This document shows, piece by piece, positions 1 to 5,137 of a stretch of 5,137 nt of DNA. The notes beneath the pieces were generated by a model. The model was not told the origin of the DNA. It ran no database searches and saw nothing but the letters and a program-made list of their open reading frames with translations. The stretch comes from Maribacter sp. GTDB lineage: Bacteria; Bacteroidota; Bacteroidia; Flavobacteriales; Flavobacteriaceae. The DNA lies in NCBI GenBank assembly GCA_013001935.1, contig JABDKZ010000310.1, forward strand, positions 1-5,137. Reading direction: 5' to 3'. Position numbers and translations under genes: made by a program. Each line of letters opens with the position of its first letter. Position 1 is the stretch's first letter.

Positions 1-1
1 C

Positions 2-1324
2 GATTATCTGTTGCAAAAAGGTATTCCTAAAGACATTGATGTCGTTGCCGTAGGTAGTGGTATTGCATTAGCAAGAAAAGTAGCTTCTAAATTGCCTGGG
101 GAACCTAAAATATCCGTTTTTAAAAACTTTGGTACGGCCATGATCAAATACAAAGATCTGGAGCTGGAATTTGTAGGCGCCAGAAAGGAAAGCTATCATC
201 GGGATAGTAGAAAGCCCGTGGTGGAGGACGGTACCTTACAAGAAGACCAGGAACGCCGTGATTTTACAATCAATGCGTTGGCACTGTCTTTGAACAAAGG
301 CAATTTTGGTGATTTGTTAGACCCCTTTGATGGCATAGGTGACCTTAAAAAAAAGATAATCCGTACGCCCTTGGAACCCGGAATCACCTACTCTGATGAT
401 CCCTTACGAATGATGCGTGCCATACGTTTTGCTACGCAGTTAGACTTTACCATTGCACTGAAGTCATTACAAGCAATCACAGAACATAAAGACCGTATCA
501 AAATTGTTTCGAAAGAACGCATCGTTGATGAACTCCATAAAATATTGGCCTGTCCAAAACCTTCAATAGGTCTTTCGCTATTGCACAAAACAGGATTACT
601 ACCCTACATACTACCCGAATTGACGGCGCTTGAAGGCATACAAGAGGTTGAGGGTCAACGCCATAAGGACAATTTTTGGCACACGCTCGAGGTGGTCGAT
701 AACATTGCTAAAACAACAGACAACCTTTGGTTACGTTGGACCGCCTTATTGCATGATATAGGAAAAGCACCTACAAAAAAATTCCACAAAAAAATTGGGT
801 GGACGTTTCACGGACATGAATTTGTAGGTTCCAAAATGGTCTATAAACTCTTCAAAAGACTGCATATGCCCTTGAACGAAAAAATGAAATTCGTACAAAA
901 AATGGTATTGATGAGCTCTCGGCCCATTGTCCTTGCCGAAGATTTCGTGACCGATTCTGCCGTGCGCAGATTGGTTTTCGATGCCGGGGATTTCGTTGAT
1001 GATCTAATGACATTATGTGAGGCGGATATAACCACCAAAAATCCTAGAAAACAGAACAAATACAGAGATAACTTCAAGATTGTACGCCAAAAAATTATTG
1101 AAGTTGAAGAGCGTGATCACGTTCGCAATTTTCAACCACCTATTTCAGGTGAGGAAATCATGAAAACTTTCGACTTAAAACCCTCTAAAGAAATTGGGAT
1201 AATAAAAGCTGCAATTAAAGAGGCGATATTAGATGGTGATATCCCCAATGAATACGAAGCCGCCAAGGAGTTTATGATAAAAAAGGGCTTGGAAATCGGA
1301 TTATCGATTAAAACCAATCAATAA
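2..1324 (+). CDS. cca: CCA-adding tRNA nucleotidyltransferase with HD domain, 5' end outside the window
   Basis: The product adds or repairs the 3'-terminal CCA of tRNAs from CTP and ATP in the cytoplasm. The reading frame is open from base 2, so the gene starts upstream. The first visible residues (DYLLQKG) fit the end of the GGxVRD nucleotide-binding loop of class II nucleotidyltransferases, most of which is therefore missing. Visible next are the catalytic DxD in [10 protein letters not shown] (bases about 29-58), a third acidic strand [10 protein letters not shown] (161-190), the RRDFTIN motif (254-274), which in this family belongs to the nucleotide-selecting region, and [12 protein letters not shown] (about 395-430). 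A C-terminal HD phosphohydrolase-type domain carries HTLE (680-691), LLHDIGK (746-766) and FHGHE (806-820). With 440 visible residues it lacks perhaps 30-40 at the N terminus. The TTG at 11 is an internal codon, not the start. Whether this HD domain is an active phosphohydrolase cannot be told from sequence. No frameshift is seen. Confidence 0.95.
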   Translation, partial: DYLLQKGIPKDIDVVAVGSGIALARKVASKLPGEPKISVFKNFGTAMIKYKDLELEFVGARKESYHRDSRKPVVEDGTLQEDQERRDFTINALALSLNKGNFGDLLDPFDGIGDLKKKIIRTPLEPGITYSDDPLRMMRAIRFATQLDFTIALKSLQAITEHKDRIKIVSKERIVDELHKILACPKPSIGLSLLHKTGLLPYILPELTALEGIQEVEGQRHKDNFWHTLEVVDNIAKTTDNLWLRWTALLHDIGKAPTKKFHKKIGWTFHGHEFVGSKMVYKLFKRLHMPLNEKMKFVQKMVLMSSRPIVLAEDFVTDSAVRRLVFDAGDFVDDLMTLCEADITTKNPRKQNKYRDNFKIVRQKIIEVEERDHVRNFQPPISGEEIMKTFDLKPSKEIGIIKAAIKEAILDGDIPNEYEAAKEFMIKKGLEIGLSIKTNQ

Positions 1325-1355
1325 CCATTATGTCTTAATTATTGAGAAAATTGGT
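1313..1355. repeat. Imperfect inverted repeat across the cca stop codon
   Basis: TCAATAA (1318-1324, including the cca stop) is the exact reverse complement of TTATTGA (1339-1345). The outer arms ACCAA (1313-1317) and TTGGT (1351-1355) also pair, leaving a five-base bulge (1346-1350) and a 14-base loop. As RNA this gives about 12 pairs, mostly AU. It is not followed by a T run, so it is a poor intrinsic terminator; it could instead stabilise the 3' end of the cca message. The right arm contains the proposed -33 TTG of the ctaA promoter. It may be coincidence in AT-rich DNA. Confidence 0.4.
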
Positions 1356-1373
1356 AAAAGTGTAGTAATTTTG
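1342..1373 (+). promoter_or_regulatory. Bacteroidota-type promoter for ctaA
   Basis: TAATTTTG at 1366-1373 is an exact match to the Bacteroidota -7 consensus TAnnTTTG and is followed by CA, a frequent continuation. A TTG at 1342-1344 lies 21 bases upstream, inside the spacing range known for flavobacterial -33 elements. Transcription would start near 1379-1381, giving a leader of about 18 bases to the ATG at 1398. This places the in-frame TTG at 1371 inside the -7 element, so it is very unlikely to be the start codon. Confidence 0.75.
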
Positions 1374-1397
1374 CACGCATTAAAACACTACCATTAC

Positions 1398-2432
1398 ATG
1401 TTTAAAAACTACCTTAAAATCGCCAAAATTACCTTGGCTTTGGTTTATCTGGTCATTATAGCAGGGGCCGTGGTACGAATGACGGGGAGTGGTATGGGGT
1501 GTCCTGATTGGCCAAAATGCTTTGGGCATTTTATTCCCCCGACCAACGCATCTGAATTGCAATGGCATCCGGATCAGGAATACAATGAAGGACAGGTAAT
1601 AATCCGTGATGAATCGCTGCAGGTGGCGAGCAGGGATTTTAAGTCTAAATCGGACTTCAATACAGCAAACTGGGAAGCTTACACAAAACATGACTATGCC
1701 AAGTTCAATCCTTGGCATACGTGGATTGAATTTATAAATCGTCTTTTTGGTGCCTTGGCAGGTCTTGGCACCTTACTGCTGGCAATTGCATCTTTCGGAT
1801 ATTGGAAAAAGAAGAAAAGTGTAACCCTCTTGTCCTGGCTGGTGGTTTTTGCGATGGGGTTCCAAGGTTGGTTGGGAGCAACAGTAGTTTATTCCGTTTT
1901 GGAACCGGTTAAAATTACCATTCATATGGTCATGGCCCTGGTCATAGTGGCAATGCTGCTTTACCTTGTTTTTATTGCAAAGGAACAGGGAAAACTTTTT
2001 ACCTACGATTCCAAAACCACGCTATTTCTGATTGTAGTTTTTGGTTTAACCTTGGTTCAAATTGTTCTAGGAACCCAGGTAAGACAGTTTGTAGATGACC
2101 AAATTGCCCTGGTTGGCGAAAATGCAAAGGGTTTATGGCTGAGCAATCCCACGGTGTCATTTTATATTCATAGGTCGTTTTCAATATTGGTAGTCCTTTT
2201 TAATCTTTATTTGGCCTATAGGATCTACAAATTAAATCTGGGTCTTTCAAAAATCAATTGGGTATTGCTCATTCTACTCGTTGAAGTCATAACCGGAATG
2301 GTCATGTTTTATTGGGATTTTCCCTTTACAAGCCAAGCATTGCATTTGGTTTTAGCCTCACTTCTGTTCGGAGTTCAATTCTATTTGGTATTGGAATCCT
2401 ATTATGGGGAGAGAAGTCCTAAAACTTTGTAA
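1398..2432 (+). CDS. ctaA: Heme A synthase, COX15/CtaA family
   Basis: This membrane enzyme oxidises the C8 methyl of heme O to the formyl group of heme A, the cofactor of aa3/caa3-type cytochrome c oxidases. The product is 344 residues with about eight membrane segments: roughly 8-28, 108-135, 144-166, 172-193, 207-227, 254-277, 286-305 and 312-333. TM1 ends in the hallmark GAVVRMTGSGMGCPDWPKC, giving the cysteine pair C35 and C41 in the first outer loop. The four conserved heme-ligand histidines are H107 (HTWIEFINR, with the family's E111 and R115), H176 (IHMVMAL), H258 (YIHRSF) and H316 (LHLVLAS). They fall in two repeated four-helix halves. The loop between TM1 and TM2 (about 42-106) is long compared with Bacillus CtaA. 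ATG 1398 is preferred over TTG 1371 because the latter lies in the promoter and would only add nine non-conserved residues; no Shine-Dalgarno is visible. No other oxidase-assembly gene is in the window. Confidence 0.95.
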   Translation: MFKNYLKIAKITLALVYLVIIAGAVVRMTGSGMGCPDWPKCFGHFIPPTNASELQWHPDQEYNEGQVIIRDESLQVASRDFKSKSDFNTANWEAYTKHDYAKFNPWHTWIEFINRLFGALAGLGTLLLAIASFGYWKKKKSVTLLSWLVVFAMGFQGWLGATVVYSVLEPVKITIHMVMALVIVAMLLYLVFIAKEQGKLFTYDSKTTLFLIVVFGLTLVQIVLGTQVRQFVDDQIALVGENAKGLWLSNPTVSFYIHRSFSILVVLFNLYLAYRIYKLNLGLSKINWVLLILLVEVITGMVMFYWDFPFTSQALHLVLASLLFGVQFYLVLESYYGERSPKTL

Positions 2433-2437
2433 CTTTG
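2430..2437 (+). promoter_or_regulatory. Bacteroidota-type -7 element overlapping the ctaA stop
   Basis: TAACTTTG is an exact TAnnTTTG match, followed by CAT, and its first three bases are the TAA stop codon of ctaA. Transcription would begin near 2443-2445, leaving a leader of about 16 bases before the ATG at 2460, much like the arrangement upstream of ctaA. No TTG lies 17-23 bases upstream (the nearest is at 2391-2393), so the -33 half is missing or degenerate. The small gene downstream may thus be transcribed both from here and by read-through from ctaA. Confidence 0.55.
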
Positions 2438-2459
2438 CATCCTCTCAAAAATCTGGGTA

Positions 2460-2957
2460 ATGATATACAAGATTCGAATAATTTTGGACGCCAACGAAGA
2501 TATCTTTAGGGATATTGAAATAGAGTCAAACAATTCAATGGAAGAGTTTCATAATGCCATTGCGCAATCGTTTGGGTTTTTGGGAAATGAAATGGCTTCG
2601 TTCTATACCTGCGACGATGATTGGAAACAGGATGAGGAAATCGCTCTTTTTGATATGAGTGAAAGCGGTTCTGATGTTCGACTAATGAATGAAACCCGTC
2701 TTGAGGATGTACTTAATCAAAACACACCAAAACTCATTTACGTTTATGATTTTTTGAATATGTGGACTTTCTTTGTTGAATTGGCAGATATCGTCAAAAA
2801 TGAGCCTGGAATATCATATCCAAATATGCTCTTTAGTTTTGGGGAATTGCCTGAATCACCTCCAGAAAAGAAATTTGAATCCGAAAATACCGCTATTGAC
2901 TTTGATGATACCTTTGACAACTACGAAGATTTGGATTTCGATGAAAATTGGAACTGA
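2460..2957 (+). CDS. Small acidic protein with pRiA4b ORF-3-like (IS1096 passenger TnpR-like) domain
   Basis: The product is 165 residues, with no signal peptide or membrane segment, so probably cytoplasmic. It opens with a beta-strand (MIYKIRIILD), then IFRDIEI (15-21) and a helix with LHNAI-like spacing (EEFHNAIAQSFGF, 28-40). FYTCDDDW (48-55), the strand-rich YVYDFLNMWTFFVEL (94-108) and a strongly Asp/Glu-rich C-terminal tail (about 138-163) follow. This order matches the pRiA4b ORF-3-like family, where the core is usually YDFGDxWxHxhxLE; here the GD is replaced by LN and the histidine by F. Databases often label such proteins as an IS1096 passenger TnpR, but nothing here resembles a resolvase and no insertion-sequence ends are seen. 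The function of the family is not established. ATG 2460 is chosen because the conserved first strand begins there; the gene starts 27 bases after the ctaA stop. Confidence 0.75.
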   Translation: MIYKIRIILDANEDIFRDIEIESNNSMEEFHNAIAQSFGFLGNEMASFYTCDDDWKQDEEIALFDMSESGSDVRLMNETRLEDVLNQNTPKLIYVYDFLNMWTFFVELADIVKNEPGISYPNMLFSFGELPESPPEKKFESENTAIDFDDTFDNYEDLDFDENWN

Positions 2958-3025
2958 TTGTAATACACGTTTTTTAGTTTTCATCGCTCTATCCTCAGCA
3001 ACTTAATTGAAGAAACAATAAATAA

Positions 3026-3045
3026 ATTGATTTACCGAAATCAAT
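3026..3045. repeat. Perfect 8-bp inverted repeat upstream of the nucleoid-protein gene
   Basis: ATTGATTT (3026-3033) and AAATCAAT (3038-3045) are exact reverse complements separated by ACCG. The sequence sits in the 122-base gap between the stop at 2957 and the ATG at 3080. It is AT-rich and followed by CCACC rather than a T run, so a standard intrinsic terminator is unlikely. A binding site for a dimeric regulator, or a hairpin in the leader of the downstream message, fits equally well. Nothing in the sequence decides between these. Confidence 0.5.
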
Positions 3046-3079
3046 CCACCATCTATAACCCTTAATCCTTAGTTAAAAT

Positions 3080-4138
3080 ATGATCAACCTTTACCCCACC
3101 CAAATCGACAGTATTTCGCTACACCGAGTTGGCAATAAAAATAAGAACGAAGGCATATTCTTATCCGATGAAATTGTTCGTCTAAATGATGAAACCACAG
3201 GGCTATTAAAGGAGTATTTTTTTAGGCCCTTTCGGGAAAAAGAAGAAAATTATTTTAAGTTGGCCAACGAAGTTGATGTTGAATTCAATGAACTTCATAA
3301 GATTGTGTCAGCAATATTCGATACGCCGGCAAGCGCCCATGAAAATTCTAAAAAAATCGCACGTCATCTTTTTGATCAGTCCAATCACCCACATATTAAA
3401 AGTGGGGAAGTCTATGTTGCCTATTTAACTGGAGTTTTGTTGGATAATGTAAAAGTTGATGCTGTTGGTATATTCAAAAGTGAATTAAAGCATGATTTTC
3501 TTCAATTTGAAGAAAAAGGGAGCAACTTGGATATTGTAATTCAACAAGGTATAAATATTAATAAGTTAGACAAAGGATGCCTTATTTTCAATATAAATAA
3601 AGAAGAAGGGTATAAAGTGCTTTCTGTTGACAGCAACCGTTATGATGCCAAATATTGGCTTGAAGACTTTCTAGGGGTAGATGCCCTGGCAGATGAAAAT
3701 TTTTACACAAAAAACTATCTGAAATTCTGTCAAAACTTTGCCAAGGATGTGGTATTACCCGCAGAAGATAAACAACAGGAAGTTCTGTTTATAAACAAAG
3801 CTGTAAACCATTTCGCGAAAAACGATGCTTTCGAGGAAAGTAATTTCTTAAACGAGGTCATAGCGAATCCTGAACTCATCCCAGAATTTAAACACTACAA
3901 AGTTGAAAAAGGACCCAAGTATAGTATTGAGGACGTATCTACTTTTGATATTGCGAACAAAGCGGTTTCCGATGCACGGAAAAAGATCAAGAACGTGATC
4001 AATCTTGATACCAACATTCAGATTAAAATGGACTTCATTAATCCTGAATCTGCAGAAAAATTCGTTGAAAAGGGATGGGACGAGGAGAAACAAATGTATT
4101 ATTATCTAGTGTATTTCAATAAAGAACAGAAAAGCTAG
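3080..4138 (+). CDS. Nucleoid-associated protein, NA37/NdpA (YejK) family
   Basis: The product is 352 residues, close to the roughly 335 of E. coli YejK, a nucleoid-bound 37-kDa protein reported to bind DNA and to affect topoisomerase IV and gyrase. The flavobacterial form is recognised by its N terminus (INLYPTQIDSISLHRVGNK, 2-20). Further family features are SGEVYVAYL (108-116), VDAVGIFKSELKHDFLQ (126-142), LDKGCLIFN (163-171), and NRYDAKYWLEDFLGV (186-200). A Lys/Arg-rich helix (SDARKKIKN, 297-305) and an aromatic end (MYYYLVYFNKE, 339-349) follow. It has no signal peptide or membrane segment and should act in the cytoplasm on the chromosome. ATG 3080 follows an AT-rich stretch without Shine-Dalgarno, as is usual in Bacteroidota, and begins exactly at the conserved N terminus. 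It is flanked by gaps of 122 and 48 bases, and no close TAnnTTTG match is found upstream, so its promoter is uncertain. The family call is from recognised motifs, not a search. Confidence 0.8.
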   Translation: MINLYPTQIDSISLHRVGNKNKNEGIFLSDEIVRLNDETTGLLKEYFFRPFREKEENYFKLANEVDVEFNELHKIVSAIFDTPASAHENSKKIARHLFDQSNHPHIKSGEVYVAYLTGVLLDNVKVDAVGIFKSELKHDFLQFEEKGSNLDIVIQQGININKLDKGCLIFNINKEEGYKVLSVDSNRYDAKYWLEDFLGVDALADENFYTKNYLKFCQNFAKDVVLPAEDKQQEVLFINKAVNHFAKNDAFEESNFLNEVIANPELIPEFKHYKVEKGPKYSIEDVSTFDIANKAVSDARKKIKNVINLDTNIQIKMDFINPESAEKFVEKGWDEEKQMYYYLVYFNKEQKS

Positions 4139-4141
4139 TAC

Positions 4142-4158
4142 CTAAACTACTTGTTTAG
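4142..4158. repeat. Short inverted repeat just after the nucleoid-protein gene
   Basis: CTAAAC (4142-4147) and GTTTAG (4153-4158) are exact reverse complements around the loop TACTT; with C4141 bulged out, two further pairs (4139-4140 with 4159-4160) can form. It begins three bases after the stop codon at 4138 and ends 28 bases before the next ATG. No T run follows. A second TTTAG at 4163-4167 could pair with the same left arm. It may protect the upstream message end or affect the downstream leader; a chance origin is also plausible. Confidence 0.35.
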
Positions 4159-4186
4159 TAAATTTAGTTCACTATAATAAGAAGCT

Positions 4187-4939
4187 ATGCAAAGAGTTTT
4201 AAAAATTCTATTCAATGTATTTTGTCTTTGCTGTTTCTGGCTACAGGTGTTTTCGCAAGAAGAATCGCCAGAGGAGCATCACGATATTCCGGAACCAATG
4301 ATTTTTGATTTGGTACGTGAATTGGGAGCCAAACAGGGCGAGTTGGAGGTTAATGTACTGGCTGAATTTCCATTAAGTTCTATCGCTTCCCGGCATATTG
4401 ATTGGGCTCCGGAGATTGAGTATGCTATTTGGGATAATTTTGCCGTAGAATTCGAACTTCCCTTTGAAGATGCCAAACTCGAGGCCTTAAAAACCGCATT
4501 GCAGTATACATTTGGTAAATCTGCCTCTGGGCGGTATATCCATGGAACACAATTCATGGTCGAGAAGTTTAGGAAAATAGATAAATGGGATATCAGTCTT
4601 CTTTATATTCCTGCTTATAGGTTTAGTCCTGTTTGGAGTGTTCTTGCATTACTTGGTGTGCGCCAACAAATGGGATCTGATTCCCAAAATAAAACTACAA
4701 CCCTGCTACTCAATGCAACTATTTTTGCTGAAATTTCAGACCGTACCACATTGGGACTGGAATTTAATAATTCGGACCCGGGAAATTTCGATGAAGATGA
4801 AGAATTGGAATTGTTGGTGATGCCACAATTACATCTCGAATTGTCCAAGCATTGGTCTTTACAGACTGGCCTGGGTGCAGAATTCAAGGAACAAGGTGTC
4901 GATGCAACCGGAGCTATACGGTTGATCGCTGAATTTTAA
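4187..4939 (+). CDS. Secreted, probable outer-membrane beta-barrel protein of unassigned family
   Basis: The product is 250 residues. Residues 1-23 form a signal peptide: basic start (QRVLK), hydrophobic core with three cysteines (C13, C15, C16), and probable signal peptidase I cleavage at VFS|QEE. A glutamine right after the cut is typical of exported Bacteroidota proteins. There is no proper lipobox, so a lipoprotein is unlikely. The mature start is acidic with two histidines (EEHHD), then PMIFDLVRELGAKQGELEV. The rest is a series of amphipathic strands, for example EIEYAIWDNFAVEFELPF (about 76-93), TTTLLLNATIFAEI (169-182), LELLVMPQLHLEL (208-220) and GAIRLIAEF (242-250). The chain ends in phenylalanine after alternating hydrophobic residues, the usual signal for barrel assembly. 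About ten to twelve strands seem possible. I cannot name the family or a substrate. The start ATG 4187 is fixed by the signal peptide; a weak AAGAAG lies just upstream. The gene faces the cyclase fragment tail to tail. Confidence 0.75.
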   Translation: MQRVLKILFNVFCLCCFWLQVFSQEESPEEHHDIPEPMIFDLVRELGAKQGELEVNVLAEFPLSSIASRHIDWAPEIEYAIWDNFAVEFELPFEDAKLEALKTALQYTFGKSASGRYIHGTQFMVEKFRKIDKWDISLLYIPAYRFSPVWSVLALLGVRQQMGSDSQNKTTTLLLNATIFAEISDRTTLGLEFNNSDPGNFDEDEELELLVMPQLHLELSKHWSLQTGLGAEFKEQGVDATGAIRLIAEF

Positions 4940-4959
4940 ATGTAATTCTGGGTTATTGT

Positions 4960-4981
4960 ATAATCAGACATTGATTATTTT
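4960..4981 (+). terminator. Candidate AT-rich terminator hairpin at the convergent junction
   Basis: ATAATCA (4960-4966) pairs exactly with TGATTAT (4972-4978) around the loop GACAT, and the right arm runs into TTTT (4978-4981) followed by more T-rich sequence. It lies about 20 bases after the outer-membrane-protein stop in the right orientation for that gene. The stem is almost entirely AT, so it would be weak. Most of it lies inside the last codons of the opposing cyclase gene, whose own transcript would not have a T run after it. Confidence 0.4.
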
Positions 4982-5137
4982 CGATTTCTTAGCTTTTTTG
5001 GACGCTCCAACTTTTTCCCCATGTACAAAATACATGTCCATCATACCTTTGTTTTTGACATGTATCTGTCCTCGATGTTCACATTCATAGCTGTCCTTGA
5101 TCAGGAGATAGGTGCTTTCTGATACGTTAATCTTACC
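4964..5137 (-). CDS. C-terminal fragment of a class III adenylate/guanylate cyclase
   Basis: On the minus strand a frame is open from the right edge of the window to a TGA at 4966-4964, giving 57 residues without a start. It begins GKINVSESTYLLIKDSYECE, continues with HRGQIHVKNKGMMDMYFV, and ends in a lysine-rich tail (KKAKKSK). The pattern GxIxVSxxTYxLI...RGxIxVKxKGxMxxYFV is the characteristic end of the class III nucleotidyl cyclase catalytic domain, which makes cAMP or cGMP from ATP or GTP. The metal-binding aspartates and the substrate-specificity residues lie upstream, outside the window, so neither activity nor the choice of cAMP or cGMP can be judged. The domain is at the C terminus of the protein; the N-terminal sensor or membrane part is not visible. 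Its stop lies 24 bases from that of the convergent outer-membrane-protein gene. Confidence 0.8.
   Translation of the reverse strand, partial: GKINVSESTYLLIKDSYECEHRGQIHVKNKGMMDMYFVHGEKVGASKKAKKSKIINV

Noticed and set aside
1380..1718. Minus-strand open frame of 112 codons opposite ctaA
   Set aside because: It lies fully opposite a well-conserved gene, shows no domain features and has no promoter. Other minus-strand frames at 196-1317 and 3848-4887 were dismissed for the same reason.
2460..2957. Insertion-sequence passenger or resolvase gene
   Set aside because: The database label TnpR for this family is historical. No resolvase motifs, transposase, terminal inverted repeats or target duplications are seen around it.
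2948..2982. TTG with TAGTTTTC 24 bases downstream as a promoter for the nucleoid-protein gene
   Set aside because: The -7 has one mismatch at the conserved final G and the spacing is just outside the usual range. It is the best match in the gap but too weak to annotate.
2773..3006. Plus-strand open frame of 77 codons overlapping the end of the small acidic gene
   Set aside because: It is out of frame with the recognised protein and has no family features; the apparent frame is a by-product of the Asp/Glu-rich codons.
4173..4178. TATAAT with a TTG 19 bases upstream (4151-4153), like a sigma-70 promoter
   Set aside because: Bacteroidota primary promoters use TAnnTTTG, and a start from this element would fall almost on the ATG at 4187. 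A TAAATTTA at 4159-4166 is one base off the -7 consensus but has no TTG at the right distance, so no promoter is claimed.
1..5137. CRISPR array, tRNA or rRNA gene, toxin-antitoxin pair, phage or defence cassette
   Set aside because: No regularly spaced repeats, no cloverleaf or rRNA-like sequence, and no matching protein motifs were seen. All gaps between genes are under 125 bases.

Overview
The window looks like a chromosomal piece of a member of Bacteroidota, most likely a marine-type Flavobacteriaceae. The base composition is moderately AT-rich. Clear Bacteroidota-type -7 elements (TAnnTTTG) lie upstream of two genes, and Shine-Dalgarno sequences are weak or absent. Protein sequences also resemble flavobacterial versions of their families. 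Genus cannot be fixed from the sequence alone.

Layout, left to right. (1) The window opens inside a plus-strand CCA-adding tRNA nucleotidyltransferase gene (cca) whose first few dozen codons are outside the window. (2) A heme A synthase gene (COX15/CtaA family) follows, with its own recognisable promoter; the promoter shows that the ATG at 1398 is a better start than the upstream in-frame TTG at 1371. (3) A small acidic protein with a pRiA4b ORF-3-like fold comes next. A -7 element for it overlaps the ctaA stop codon. (4) After a gap of about 120 bases there is a nucleoid-associated protein of the NA37/NdpA (YejK) family. (5) A secreted, probably outer-membrane beta-barrel protein of unassigned family follows. 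(6) At the right edge, convergent on the minus strand, lie the last 57 codons of a protein whose sequence matches the C-terminal end of a class III adenylate/guanylate cyclase domain. This fragment has no start codon in the window.

The genes do not form one obvious pathway. They look like a run of mostly independently transcribed housekeeping and conserved genes: tRNA 3'-end maturation, heme A supply for aa3/caa3-type cytochrome oxidase, a conserved protein of unknown function, nucleoid organisation, and envelope. There is no sign of a mobile element, CRISPR array, tRNA/rRNA gene or defence cassette. Three of the four gaps checked between adjacent plus-strand genes hold a small AT-rich inverted repeat, and a fourth inverted repeat sits at the convergent junction.

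I did not find a convincing previously undescribed system. The items most worth a second look are the unassigned outer-membrane protein convergent with the cyclase, the pRiA4b ORF-3-like protein with its altered core motif, and the intergenic inverted repeats.
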